Shown here piece after piece: positions 23,143-35,709 of a stretch of 64,000 nt of DNA. The position numbers and the translations under genes were made by a program. A model generated the notes under the pieces. That model saw only the letters and a list, made by a program, of their open reading frames with translations, was not told the origin of the DNA and ran no database searches. Position 1 is the stretch's first letter, and every line of letters starts with the position of its first letter. Source of the DNA: Cristatella mucedo (lineage: Eukaryota > Bryozoa > Phylactolaemata > Cristatellidae); contig WPIO01000043.1 of NCBI GenBank assembly GCA_009760855.2, positions 2,296,001-2,360,000 on the forward strand, given 5' to 3'.

Positions 23143-24884
23143 ACGGTGCCTGCCAATCGTCAGATAGAGGTATGATTTTTTGAGCGCCTGAATAGACTCA
23201 AGACAAGAAATCAACATCAGACATACAATTTAATCAACAGTCGTGAGGCTGAAACCCGCCTGTGGCAACGTTGCTTGCCTGAAAATAGCATGCCCAAATT
23301 ACATGGACACGGACGAAAATAAATAAACAAGATCATTTTCCATTTGTGTGTTGTAAACTCTCTTTTAACGGAGGATCATTTTCGAAGATCTTACTTAATG
23401 GGGAAACAAAGCTATTACCACAATACTGAGTGCAACTAGAATTCTGCTGCCGTTAAATTACAATCTTAACTGCCATAACTAAGACGCCTCTGTCCCATCA
23501 CCGGGAACACACAAATTTGTTGCGGAGTATATAAAATAAAAGGGTATTACCAGTATCGTGAAAATGAAATTTATCAAGAAAGAAGTAGTAAGTGGTTTCA
23601 CATAACTGCAATTGGGCTCCTTAATAGCTGTTTAGCTGTTCTCATGCTTAGAAGTTTTCACTTGAAGATGCTAGGCAGGAACCTGGAGAGGATTTAGCCA
23701 CACAAATTACAACTGAATACAATATAGGTTTATTTGCTCAAATTCATAATATCTGTTATATTATAATTGCAAAATAATTTTCACGCTTCTCTTAAAGAAC
23801 CCAATTGCATCAAATTGCCTAATAAGAGTTTTCTAGAGAAGGAATAACCCATGGATAATATCATTCACACAGTATTTCCCATAGAGCTTGCACAAATTGT
23901 GAACATATCTCATTTCTTTGTTAAAGCTCACACAGACACATTCCTAGGGCAACTGGTTTGTGCGACCGTGGTTATGAGGGGTTACATAACAAAATGATTT
24001 ACAGGTAAGGATCCGAAAGCACGGAGAGACAACCAGGTGTACTAGGATGGGATGAAATTGAGCACAAAAGAAGTGTTGTAACTAATAACAACTTTAGCTA
24101 AGTCATAGCCATGAATGCGAAAAACTGAGCATAGTTCGTGCTTTTGATGAACAGGACCTGCCAGAGCCCAGTTGCGAAGGTTTTTGATTTATTTCTGTAA
24201 GCAATTTATATTTAATAATTATTTAAGGAGAAAATGTTGTTGTCCTATCACTACGAATGACCAACAAGGTAGTGTGCAGAGAAATATTGGAAAGACTCAA
24301 AAGCCTGAAAATTGGAGGAAAAAATGTAAATGTTCCTCATAGTATTCTAATATTTTTTTTCAGACGGCCAATTCAATATACCATAGCGAATCATTAACTT
24401 TTAGGCCAACGTAGGTTCACTTGCTAACTTAAATAGTGCTAAAAAAAGCTGAGTTTTTAATAATTGTCTTTAAGGTCTACCTCAGAACGCAAGACCCGCT
24501 GAATACTGAAAATGATAGTAATGTAGATAAAAACTGGAAATCGTGTGACCAACGTTCAAAACAGCCACAGGCGTGATGCTTAGGTCGATTCGGAAGTACT
24601 TCTGATAATGCAGGCGGGGACGAAGAAATGTAGTTGCCAAAAAATAAATAAAAAAATATTAAAGATAATACTGTGCTTGGTTTAGAGCAACTGTGGATAA
24701 TATATAAATGATGTGATTATTCGAACTGTGAGCGATTAGATGCATTGTCTGGGTATATGCAAGCCATTAGTTATGCAAGTCAAGGCGGGGTGTAAATAAA
24801 ACATAGAAATAGATTTATTTAGCATCTCCAGAAGCCCACATTTGTGCAAAGTAGAATTTCCTTACAATTATTAGCCTTAGGTGA
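23143..24884. other. Intergenic DNA after the Ig gene, nothing recognised
   Basis: No exon, LINE or SINE match that I can support. AT-rich with many stops in all frames. Confidence 0.35.
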
Positions 24885-25078
24885 AGAGCCGTGATGGCAC
24901 ACTAGGTAAGGCGGTTGCTTTCACGACCTCAATCCCGAGGTCGAGGTTTTGATTCCGTGGGTGGGCGATTATTTATCGCCACTGCAAGCGATGGTGATAG
25001 CCATAAAGGCTCTTCTGTCGCTATACAAAAAGAGGCTGTTTAATCAGCTAGGATATAGTTATTTTATTTAGGGGCCGA
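24885..25078 (+). mobile_element. SINE-2 (tRNA-like), best copy
   Basis: The tRNA-like head has GATGGCACACTAGGTAAGGC (box A region), an ACCTCAATCCCGAGGT inverted pair and a degenerate box B (GGTCGAGGTTTTGATTCC). A body follows (GCGATTATTTATCGCCACTG, GATGGTGATAGCC, GGCTCTTCTGTCGCTATAC, AGGCTGTTTAATCAGCTAGG) and a TTATTTTATTTA end. Copies at 8412 and 62014 share the order. The 3' tail differs from LINE A and LINE B. Confidence 0.7.
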
Positions 25079-25689
25079 CACGTGTCTGATCAAAGGTTCT
25101 TCGTAACACAACACCTACGTTTTTATGGATGCTTCAGAGGAAATGCTGGAAGTATGGATTTTAAAGAATAAGATGACAATTATTTGAGGCAGTGGATAAC
25201 TACTATTTGATGAATCGTTATTCAATTTAGAAAATTACCCTTGACATTTTTAGGAGGCACGCAGGCAGTACTAACTTCTAATAGTAAGTTTCAAACTTTA
25301 AAGGAAACCAATGACTCGGTAAGTTACTTAACTGCAATGCAGTTTATAATCAAATACTGTCAAGGGTGTGCGGCTATCAGCGAAACTTGAGGCAGACTAG
25401 TTAGGAGAGTTTGAGGAATCGAACGACTAGAAAGAATCCATGCATAAGTATGGCTAGCTTAGGGTAATCGACGTAGCAAGCAAGCCCTATTTTGTGCTTA
25501 GCGGCTGCAAGGCCATTGCGAATATATAAACCGTTACAAAAACGGACCAATGGATGGTAATAGTATTGCCATTATATTATATAAATCACTCTCTTAGAGA
25601 CTAGGCTCTTTTTGGAAAATTAAGGTTTTTCGCAAGCGAAGCGTGATTGGATAGTTATTTAAAACACGCTCAGTGACAATAAGCATACA
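25079..25689. other. Unassigned DNA
   Basis: No supported feature. A short acceptor/donor pair (TTTTTAG at 25248-25254, GTAAGT near 25284) frames about 29 bases that do not resemble a known domain. Confidence 0.3.
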
Positions 25690-25942
25690 TTTTTTAGCAT
25701 GAAAATGAACAGGTTCCCCATAGAAATGTGGTTATTAACAGCATGCACTGAGTCAGCATGCATAGGCTCACAAGGGAGATAGAAATGTACACACCAAATT
25801 CATTCACAAAGGGGTCTGTTTAGGCTTATAATAGTGACAATAATAATATTAATGATGTTATTGATAGATCAACCTCAGATGACTCAATCTCTTTGTATGT
25901 GCTTTAAATTTGCTGCAAAGGGAAACGCGATTGAATGGTAAG
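25690..25942 (-). mobile_element. LINE A 3' fragments, reverse strand
   Basis: 25690-25815 has degenerate 3' UTR words (ACAGCATGCACTGAGTCAGC). 25840-25942 has the tail, terminal hairpin and the CAAAGGGAAACGCGATTGAA block. The latter continues at 26689 after a LINE B insertion. Confidence 0.65.
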
Positions 25943-26688
25943 GTGTAGTTCTCATACTTATCCCACAGTTGGTCGTAACAAGTTAACTAACTCCTTAGTT
26001 CGGTCTCGGCTTGATTATAGTAATTCAATTTTGGCTGAGCTGCCACAGAAAGCTATTAGGCCACTGCAGCGGACTACGAATATGGCTGCAAGGCTAGTCT
26101 TCAAGTCCCAGCGGTTTGAGCACGAGTCTCCTTTGCTAAAATAACTATGATGGATGCCGGTTGAGCAACGGATACTGAGCAAGGTTCTTACGCTGACCAA
26201 CAAGGCGCGCTACGGCTTGGCTCCTTCGTACCTACCTGAACTGCTGCATCAGTTTCAGCCTGCTCACGCCCTCACGTCCTGGGTGGACACTACCTTAGCT
26301 GTTCCATTCCGCTTACAGACCGTAGGCAACAGAAGCTTTAGCTCAGCAGATCCTACACTGTGGAACTCGCTTCAACAATTCTTGCGAACAGACAACTACT
26401 CTTCTACTGCCGACTATGGCTCATCCTTTTCAGCGGCTCTGAGCTGCTACTTCCAAGCTACTCACTACCTCAACTGCTCTCCTGACTCTGCTATGTTTCC
26501 CAATTTCTCTTTATTGCATGAGACGAAGTCTGCAGGCTACCAAATGCCTACCGAAAGCCGCTTAGGCTGTGAGTGCTCTATTCAAAATTCTCCTGTGTAA
26601 CACCCACATGGTCGTTATGACTCTGTGAAGTTACATATATACATAGTATGGTTACAGACGGAGATATATTACATTACATTACATTAAA
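25943..26688 (+). mobile_element. LINE B, 5'-truncated, inserted in LINE A
   Basis: RT thumb region (LVRSRLDYSNSILAELPQKA, KARYGLAPSYLPELLHQ), C-terminal region to about 26600, 3' UTR and an ACATT-type tail. LINE A sequence in reverse orientation lies on both sides and is nearly continuous across it (GATTGAATGGTAAG | ATGTTTGATAAACAAC). Confidence 0.82.
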
Positions 26689-27750
26689 TGTTTGATAAAC
26701 AACATGAATAACATGGTTAGGGGTGACATGCAAAGGGTCAGCATGCAAGTGTGGTTAGTGGCAGCATGCACAGTGCCAGCAAGCATACACACATGAAAGA
26801 CGAATCACAGGGACCCACTAAATGCTGTCCTAAATAGGTGTGTTGTTAAGTGCTTTTTAAACGCGGTCAATTCATCGGAGTTTGAGACGCACGTCAGAAC
26901 CAGGCTTTGGGAGTATACGAACTAATTGCAAGGTCTCTACAGGATTTGAGATTTGTACGAGGTATTGGTAGAATGTTGGATTACGAAAAGAGGGTGGTTC
27001 TGATTTTATCACGGCCTATTCAGCTGATACCATGATACCATTCACGATTGATTTTTATTCTTTAGGATCCTGTAAACTGAAGGCACGGTCTCCAAAAAAT
27101 AGGAGGTTCGTACGAGGTATAGATAGGTAACCGAGTAGATTCCGAAAAGCAACTGGTGCAATGTTCAGTCTGGTCCGCGAGGATATCTGGTAGGTAGAAT
27201 GGATCTAAATAAGGAAGTATCTGAAAGTAGGTGAAGTAATCTTAAAGCAGCTTCGATGCTTGGCTAGAAGTTATTGCGAGTCAGCTAGACGTTTGGTGAT
27301 ATTTCAAATTCGAGGCTCGAAGAATAGAAAGAAATCTACGAGTTTTAAACCAGCTTTCAGAGCATGATTGCTGGGGTCTTTAGTACATCAAACAGTTAGT
27401 TACATAGGTCAAGACGGTATTTCTCCAATGCATTAAGCAAATTTAAAATGTTATCCCTTTCTGAAATAACCCGAATTATATTCATTTTACGAAGTTCAAA
27501 TTATTCATACTTGACCATGGAAATTCACAGTATGTCTGTTTAAAGATCAATTTTATAATTACACACCTAGGCTTTAATGGAGATTCAACAGCAGATAAGC
27601 TGGCAAAACGGACTTCAAACGTTACGTTTTGTTAAAGGACACTTTTCTAGGAACTAGTTGTTTGGTTTTGCCATTATTCACGCAAATCCATTTCTAAAAT
27701 CAATGTAGGATGTCGTCAATATATGCAGCACAGACAGTGCGATAATTCAT
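26689..27750 (-). mobile_element. LINE A, reverse strand, continuation after LINE B
   Basis: Resumes the 3' UTR at ATGTTTGATAAACAACATG and continues through the end of the RT ORF and thumb region, with increasing decay, to LINE A words near 27590 (GATTCAACAGCAGATAAGC). Internally rearranged around 27060-27120, where the GGTCTCC...GAGGTAT block occurs twice. Confidence 0.7.
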
Positions 27751-27782
27751 GTACAGAAGTGCTGGGAGAAAGGAAAGCTAAT

Positions 27783-28030
27783 ACGCTGGCACTACGGCTC
27801 ATCCTTTTCAGCTGTTCTCAGCTGCTACTTCTAAGCGCCTAGCTACCTCAATTACTCTCCGAACGCTGCTATGCTACCCAGTTTCACTTCGTCGCACGAG
27901 ACAAAGTCTTTTGGCTACCTAAGGAGTACTTAAAGGAGCTTTGGCTGAGAGTGAGCGATACGAAGCTCTTCTGCCTAACACCCACTTAGTCTTCAAGGCT
28001 TTAGCTGAGTGACAGACGAAGACACGTAGT
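27783..28030 (+). mobile_element. LINE B 3' fragment
   Basis: Matches the LINE B C-terminus and 3' UTR (GGCTCATCCTTTTCAGC, GAGACAAAGTCTTTTGGCTACC, CTAACACCCACTTAGTCTTC), ending GACAGACGAAGACACG without a clear tail. The ORF is broken. Confidence 0.7.
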
Positions 28031-29300
28031 GTTGATGAAATCCTCATATGGATGGCTGCAAATTTTCTTAAACTAAACGATGATAAAAAGAACTTAGTAT
28101 TCATGGGAAAACCAAGTGCGATTCAGAAAATAGAAAGGCTAACGCTCAAAGTTTGCTCGGCCAGCATATCTCCTATTGGTTTAGCTCAAAATACAGGTGT
28201 CGTGTTCAAAAGTGACCTCTCATTAGACGACCACATGCACTCCAAACAAAATTCTGCCTACTTGCGTATACATAACTTCTTACGCAGCGACATCTACTCT
28301 CCAACTGCCGACTATGGCACATCTTTTTCAGCGGTCCTGAACTGCTACTTCTATGCTACTCACTACCTCAACTGCTCTCCTAACTCTGCTATGCTTCCCA
28401 CTTTCTCTTTGATGCGTGAGACAAAGTCTGTTGGCTACCGAATGCTTACCGAAAGCCGCTTAGGCTGTGAGTGCGCTATACAAAACTCTCCTGCGTAACA
28501 CCCCCATGGTCTTTATGGCTTTGTTGAGTTACTGACTGAGATACATTACATAAACATCCAGGCTTGTTTAGATACGGAGATTATGTCTGAGTTGGTCCAT
28601 GCATTCGTGACATCTCATCTTGACTTCTGTAACTTACTGCTTGCTAGCCTACCAACATGCCCAATCAGGCTCCAACAGTGGGTGCTAAACTCTGCAGCTA
28701 GGCTTGTCAATCGTGAGCTTTGCAGTTGCCTCATCACACCAGTTTTTGAAGATCTGCACTGGCCACAAGACCAGTAATGGATCGACTTCAAGGTTTTGTC
28801 GCTCACTTGTTGGTCACTTGATTATTTGGCTCCAGCCTATCTCTCAGGTCTACTCCGCCACCAGGCCAAGCATAGTACCACCAGCTTTTCAAAATCCAAC
28901 AGTTTACCAATAATTTGTGCAAGCCTCAAATCCTTTGGAGACCGAGTATTGGGTTCGGATGCTTCCGAAGGATGGAACTCACTTCCAACTTGTGTCACAG
29001 CATCCCCTGAAATGACCAGATTTAAAAAAGAGCTTTAAAACACAGCTATTTAGAACAGCACTTAGTTGATCCCCATGGTTCCTCCTATGTGTGCTTAGGG
29101 GTGCTGACACTGTGCATGCTGCCACTAACCGTACTTGCTTGCTGAACCTGTGCATGTAACTCTTAACCACGTTATTCATGTTTTTCATCAAGCATGATAT
29201 TACTCACTATTCAATCAGGTTTCCTTTTGCAGCAAATGTAAAGCACTTAGAAAGAGATTTAGTTCTCTGAGGGTGCTTTATCAAATGAATTATTATTATT
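28031..29300 (+). mobile_element. LINE A, RT thumb to 3' tail, split by LINE B
   Basis: Starts in the post-YADD region (MAANFLKLNDDKKNLVFMGK) and continues after an interruption at 28277-28551 with ELVHAFVTSHLDFCNLLLAS. It then runs through the 3' UTR, hairpin and (ATT)n at about 29295. The frame is broken by stops. Confidence 0.82.
28277..28551 (+). mobile_element. Short LINE B 3' element nested in LINE A
   Basis: A 275-base LINE B end from TTCTTACGCAGCGACATC to an ACATTACAT tail. LINE A is continuous on both sides. TACATAA at 28269-28275 and 28547-28553 looks like a 7-bp target-site duplication. It starts at the same LINE B position as the copy at 35710. Confidence 0.8.
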
Positions 29301-29564
29301 TTTACATTAATATGCAACTAAGTGTCAGCTGAAGCGATATGGAAGCCTATATTTAGCATGGCAATCGCATCTCAAAAGATATATATAATAGTTCCAGTAA
29401 AGATGGGAACTAAGCAAAAAGACTTGAACCACACACACTGCAGTTGTTCCTCAGATTATTGTTGTCTGTTTACAACTACTCTGGCGTCTGCCTTGGAGGT
29501 ATTATATTAACCTTGCAATGCAGGACCAGTAATCCCCAGGTGAAGCAATAGGCGCTTAAGATTA
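29301..29564. other. Unassigned DNA
   Basis: Short spacer between two LINE A fragments. Nothing recognised. Confidence 0.3.
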
Positions 29565-30500
29565 CGACAATAATAATCATAACAAGAAACTTGATAAAGC
29601 ACATCCAGAGAACTCAATCTCTTTCTAGGTTTACATTTGCTGGAACGGAAGCCTTATCGAATGGGTAGAGGCAGCATGCTCAATAAATGACTAGAATAAC
29701 ACGGTTAGGTGTGAAATGCTCAGGGTCCGCATGCAAGTGTGGTTAGTGGTAGCCCACACTATTTCAGCACGAATAAACATTTAAATAACGAATCACTGCG
29801 ACCTAAAGAATACTGTGATAAATAAATAGGTGCGTCGTTAGTTTTTTGTAAATGTAGTCATGTCAATGGATCTCAGGTCGAGAGTCGGGAGTGAGCCCCA
29901 AGCTTAGAGAGCATACGAACAAAAGGCATGGTCTCCGCAGGATTTTAAGGCTGTAGGAAGTATAGGTAGACAGGTAGATTTAAAACGGCAAGTGATGCGA
30001 TGCTTAGCCTTATGGGGTAGTATATCTGATAAGTTTACTGGAGCTTAAGACCCAACGTACCTAAAAGTGAGTGATAACAACTTAAAGTTGATGAGCTGCT
30101 TGACTGGGAGCCTGTGAAGGTCGGTGGCTACTGGTGTGATGTGCCAACTGCGACACTCACGACAGACGAGCCTGCTACAGAGTCGTGCATTACCTGTAAC
30201 GGCTTGATTGCACAGTCCTGTAGTGAGTTAGTCCTGTAGTGAGCAGTGAGTTACCGAAGTCAAGATGGCATGTCACCATCAATTTAGATGTGGCATCCCT
30301 GTCGAAACAAGCAAAACCTTTGGCAATATTATGTTGGAGATTCTAGGTAGACTTGACTGTGGAGCTGATTTGATAGTTAAACAAAAAGTCCCTTTGGAAC
30401 GTGACACCTAAATTTCGTGCACATTAATCGGGAGATACACCGGTAGAGCTGATTCTGATCGTTAGCCTTTACTATTTCTGAGTGACACTTATCAAATGGT
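29565..30500 (-). mobile_element. LINE A, reverse strand, degenerate
   Basis: Tail and hairpin at 29565-29640, then 3' UTR (GGTTAGGTGTGAAATGC, GTGTGGTTAGTGGTAGC) and RT C-terminal region up to the GTGACACCTAAATTTCG block near 30415. Frames are all broken. Confidence 0.75.
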
Positions 30501-31334
30501 AAGTTAAGAGTGCTTGACTAGACACAGCTTTCGAAAAAACAGAAAAACAAAAGCTATGAGCCAAAAGAGTATCAAAACATGCTTTTGGATAAGACAGATT
30601 TTATATTTTATTAAAAATGTTTTAGTCCAGAGGGTGTCCCTCACATGATAGAAACAAATGCTGCATTGAACTCTAGCATGAGTATAGCGAATATTTTGAA
30701 TTCAGCTTATTAGTTCCCATATCTTCCTAAATAAATCTAACTTTTAAATCAGTTTTTAATTATTTATTTGAATACAATGATAAGTACATTATATTCTCAT
30801 ATTAATAGAAGAAAAATATTTATCACTCGACGAGCCTCCGGATTACCGTATAACTAATGAGACATATTTAAGTCAGAAATGCTCAAATAGTTTTGTAACT
30901 ATGTGCTATTAAAGTCTAAATTAGTTAACTAAAATTATTGTTTAACAAGATGAATATCCTTGCACTCAAAGCTGAGTCATTTCATTATTATATCCTGCAA
31001 CGATAATTAATAGTGCTCCGTTCAATACAACATACTGTGTGGCTGCCGTCCTATGAAAGCACAGCTGTCTCACTTTGAGTAAGTGCTTAATATGTACCGA
31101 ATAGTAAATTTACAAATTGCTTTAACTCACATGAATTTCAAATTTTAATATTTGCGCATTACTTAGCCAAAATTACCATGCTACTAAACCACGTATACTT
31201 GTTGAAGATACCCACGATTGGCGTTAAGTTTATGTGTATCTCAGGATTGTACGTCAGCAGTATTTGCATCACACTATTTGGGTGAGTTACATCCCTGACT
31301 TCCTGCTGAGGTTCCCACTATTGGTACTGTTATT
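30501..31334. other. Unassigned AT-rich DNA
   Basis: No exon for transporter TM1-3 or other feature was found here. Confidence 0.35.
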
Positions 31335-31396
31335 TTGCAGCAAATGTAAAGCGCCTAGAAAGAGATTAAGTTCTCTAAGGGCGTTTTATCAAGTTC

Positions 31397-31401
<5 letters not shown>
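31335..31401 (+). mobile_element. LINE A 3' end only
   Basis: GCAGCAAATGTAAAGCGCC through the hairpin (GGGCGTTTTATCAAG), followed by (TA)n where the (TTA)n tail would be. About 67 bases of element. Confidence 0.75.

Positions 31402-31428
<27 letters not shown>
31402..31428. repeat. (TA)n microsatellite
   Basis: A short TA array joining the end of one LINE A fragment to the RT of another. Confidence 0.9.
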
Positions 31429-31434
<6 letters not shown>

Positions 31435-32822
31435 AGAGTGTCTCTGCTTGTTTTGCTCGATCTTTCGGCAGCTTTTGATAACATCGATTGCAAAGTTCTT
31501 CTAGAGCGCCTCTCATCTCGCCTGGGCATCACTGGCACTGCTCTGCACAGGTTCAGGTCCTATCTCAGTGGCAGACTCCAGAATATTGACGTGAATGGAC
31601 AAAAATCATCTGAAGTACCTCTGAAATATGGAGCACCTGAGGGCTCCGTGCTAGGTCCGGTTCTTTTCACGGTTTATACTCTGCCTCTTGCTGATGTGAT
31701 TGCTAAGCACAATCTAGGCTTTCACTTCTATGTGGATGAGACTCAGTTGTACCATTGCTTTGATCCCTCCCAGCCTTCGAGCACCTCAAACTCTCTCAAC
31801 TCACTTGCTGCATGCATTGATGATATCTGCACATGGAAGGCAGCAAATTTTCTAAAACTAAAAGGTGATAAAACTAACTTACTAGTTATGGGAAAACCCA
31901 GTGTGATTCAGAGATTGGAAAGGCTGAATCTCAAAATTGGCTCTGCCAGCATATCTTCTGTTGCATCAGCTTGAAATCTGGGTGACATATTCCAAAGCGA
32001 CCTCTCGTTAGACGACCATATCAGCTCCACAGTCAAACCTGCCTATTTTCAGCTTCATAACGTTGCTAAAATTTGTGCTTGTTTAGATAAGGATACCACA
32101 TCCAATTTGGTCCATGCATTCGTGACATCCCGTCTCGACTTCTGCAACTCACCACTCACTGGCCTGCCAGCATGTACGATCAGGCGATTGCAGCTGGTGC
32201 AAAACTCTACAACTAGGCTTGTCTGTCGTGAGCTTCGAAGCTGCCACATTACTCCACTTCTCGCCGACCTCCACTAGCTACCAGTCAAGCAACGGGTTGA
32301 CTTCAAGGTTTTATCGCTCACTTTTAGGACCTTTCATTTTATGGCTTCGGCATATCTCTCAGATATACTACCCCATCAGGCCAAGCATCGGAATACCCAC
32401 TTTTCGGAATCCAACAGTCTAGAAATACCTCGTACAAACCTTAAATCCTCTGGAGACCGTGCATTTAGTTTGTATGCTCCCAAAGCCTTTGAACTCCCTT
32501 CCGACCTGCATCAGAACATCCCTTGACCTGACCACATTTAAAAGAAACTTAAAACACACACCTATTTAGGACAGCATATAGTGGGTCCCTGTGATTCGTC
32601 CTTCATATGCTTATGCGTGCTGACACTGTGCATGCTGCCACTTACCACATTTGCATGCTGACCCTGTGCACGTCATCCCTAACCATGTTATTCATTTTGT
32701 TTATCAAGCATGATATTACTCACCATTCAATCGCGTTCCCTTAGCAGCAAATGTAAAGTGCCTAGAAAGAGATGAGTTCTCTGAGGGTGCTTTATCGAGT
32801 GCATTATTATTTTTATCATATA
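31429..32822 (+). mobile_element. LINE A, RT to 3' end
   Basis: Long RT frame: SLLVLLDLSAAFDNIDCKVL, GAPEGSVLGPVLFTVYTLPL, and FYVDETQLYH, in which the catalytic YADD is YVDE, so it cannot be active. A stop at about 31972 precedes the thumb region, 3' UTR, hairpin and a short ATT tail at about 32815. Confidence 0.85.
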
Positions 32823-34237
32823 TACATTCACTTTTCACTTTTTTTTATTTCTGCCAAATAATGTTTAATTACAAGCTTACACTGCGTTTATTATTCGGCT
32901 CTGCCATGTGTTCTATATAACAGGCGTTTTCCTTTACGGTTTTAGGGCATGCAGTCATGCCATGTGGTTCCATACATGCCTTTCTCTGTTGCATATAAAT
33001 AAGTGTGCCTTGCAAATTGGTACTTGCACAACATGTTCAATTTGTACTGCCATTATGCAGAGCGTTGTAATGCAAATATGGTTAATGCTTAACTTTCCAT
33101 AAAGTTCAAATCCTTTGGGCAAGACGAGGTAATAAGGGTTTATTCATTAATCAAAATTATGCTTCAATCATTTTAAACTGGTCTTATATAATTTTAATCT
33201 TACTGCTTAGCATTTGGAATGACACGAACATGAAAAAGATTTTTTGTCGGTAATTTTCAAACTAGTTGTGAGAGACAATTTGTTAGCGACATACCCAGTA
33301 TCAATTCAATGAAAAAAGGCAAAAGTGTGACCGTGCGATGACAGATGTAAAAGCTAGGCATCTAATAAGACATGATTTCTTTCGGCAGTAGATGCAGTGC
33401 TTCTAATGGTGTTAATCCTATACGAAGCAAGCAGACAGTTTAGCAGTCCTGAACGTTTGACTATGCACTATGAACTATTGACTTGCAGATGCCACATAAT
33501 TGCAAAAGGTATGCCATGGTATTTTTATAAGTCAGCGATCAGGTACCACTTAAGTTGAGATGAAAGGCACATACTCACAGCACAGCAGCCTCGTCAACAG
33601 CGAAAATACCTAAGAGCCTCCAATAACTGCTATGGTGAAGAACGACACTCAAATGCAGTCTAAAACACTACTCAGAAGCCAACTAGCAATAAAGGTGCAA
33701 GATAAAATTTGAAGTTAAATTGCAAAATAATGTACGATATTAGTTACTCAGATATCTTGTGAACAGATTAATGGAACCGAAGCAGAAGTTTATATCGTGA
33801 TACATCTTGCAACCTTTTCTAAGTTAAAATAAATAACGTGTGCATTGAATTGGAGTTAAAATAGGAATTTAATTTAGCTTGAAAATATACGTAGAAAGTA
33901 ATTCCAGATTTATTCAAAATACAAAAGTCAATAAAAGTGTTAAATTGATCGTTTAAATGTTTATAAAGAACACTGTTGCACCGCAATCCGTCTAATCCAA
34001 CTGAAACTCACGTTATTCTGAAATATTTGAAGATACACGAGCTCTGTATAATATAGGTTGCTTATATTAAAATAAAGTCTTACTCTCAGCACAAGACCCT
34101 ACCTTAGAACTTCTATTGACGAATACAATTACAAAGTTAAAGTTATTAGGTACGAATTAATGTGACTTAATTGTGTAGCCAACACTAAATGATGCTCTTT
34201 GTTTTCAGTATGAGAGAATTCGTGGTTTTTCTTTTAG
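32823..34237. other. Upstream intron or intergenic DNA, nothing recognised
   Basis: AT-rich. Searched by eye for TM1-3 motifs of the transporter without success. The T-rich acceptor before 34238 is the only signal. Confidence 0.35.
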
Positions 34238-34385
34238 ATTTTTCGATGGCTCTCCACCAGGAGTGGTTTTCGTTGCTCTATGCTTCATTTGCAGAATATT
34301 AGATGCCTACGAAACAGCAATGCTGACAACTGCAAGCTTTACTATTCTTGCCAATACTTTTCCAGATCGAATAGCACTTGTTATA
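34238..34385 (+). CDS. Transporter exon: TM4 region
   Basis: The acceptor is a T-rich tract ending CTTTTAG and the donor GTAAAA. The exon starts with one base completing a codon and ends in phase 0. It encodes FFDGSPPGVVFVALCF, then ICRILDAYETAM and TASFTILANTFPDRIALVI. The RILDA plus A-x-TASFxI-ANxFP pattern is characteristic of TM4 and the following loop in SLC18B1-like transporters. An acceptor at 34207-34208 would give a longer open start but a less membrane-like sequence. The open frame past the donor, to 34618, is intronic and lacks similarity. Confidence 0.85.
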
Positions 34386-35709
34386 GTAAAAAAGATGCTT
34401 TGAAATGTTTAAAACTAAAGAATCACGTGACTATTTTTTTGCGTTTACAACTAAATTACTTCAATAATTTACTTGCATTTAGACGGCCGTTCTCGAGCAA
34501 AGCTCTACAATCAACTGCAGTAGCCCAGGCCAATAAGGCAATCCACTTTAGTCCACCGAATCCACCACAAAAGAATCAAGATAAATTGAGCCGAGCTCCA
34601 GTTTGTGTTGCATATTAAGTTGCACCGTGCTTTGTACACAACCAAGAAAAAATAAATGAGCATCCACCCAAAGTGGCAATTAGTGGCAACCCCATGAAAT
34701 GACATTGGAAACTATAGCAATCCATTCCATTTCATTAAAAATGATCCTCAAATAGCTATCACAAAACTCGAATTGAAATTGCATATAAGACTAGACTCTG
34801 TGTTTGATGTTCGCAATTAAACGATGCTTAATAGTTCACACTCATTCTTACAATGCTCAGCAATCAGCTGCAACAGCGTAGTCGCATACTGCATTGCATC
34901 TTAATCTGCCATAATCCCCTGCAATCCACACCAAAGCGGCCGGAACACAGACACTAGAAGCTATAATTATGATTGCACGCTACTCTACTCTTCGGTTATG
35001 GTGGACTCGCATAACTTTATTGAAATATTCTTTCATAATTCTGCAGCAAACGCACTGCTTTCCATCGCAACTGCCTGGGCCAGTAAGTCAATCGACGAAA
35101 ACCTGCCACAACACGATCAAAATGAGTACACTTGAAACTCTAGCAGCGATTGCTGATGGCACATTGTTCTGATCATCAGGTATTGTGCAATCGCACAATA
35201 TCACTGTAATTACCTCAACCATACGGCAACATTTTACTGCAATAGACCACAATTGCCCAGGCCGATACTACAATCTACCGTGATGTGATGCGAAATGCAA
35301 AACAATTTTTTTTCTCAATGCTCTAATTTTCAATGCATGTTAAAACGCACACTGGCTAACGTCAAACGCTTCATTTTTGGCAATAGTGCTCGTGCAATCT
35401 CGGGCAAATTACGGCAATCTACGGTAACTGTTCAGCTTGAAGCAGCAATCCAATAAAATTGATGGCAAGTTTACCACAAATTGATTGCATGAAGTGTCAA
35501 TCGTCATCATATTTCGCATTTCTTTGTGCCAACATTGAAACCGTAGGACTTTCAAGCTGTTTTGAAGATAGTTGTCAACAATGCATAAGGATCCACAGCA
35601 ATTGCTGAGACCGATACTGCAATCCGTGCCAAATTGACTAGAAATTGGCTGCACCAAACTTCTTATTCCACACACTACATCTTATTGGGTGTTCACATAC
35701 TCCTAATCC

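Noticed and set aside
25249-25290. Mini exon between TTTTTAG and GTAAGT
   Set aside because: Only about 29 bases, no recognisable residues, and it lies after the Ig-gene stop and poly(A) signal.
34386-34618. Open frame continuing beyond the TM4 exon
   Set aside because: It crosses a donor that gives perfect phase with the TM5 exon, and it shows no transporter similarity and runs into satellite DNA.
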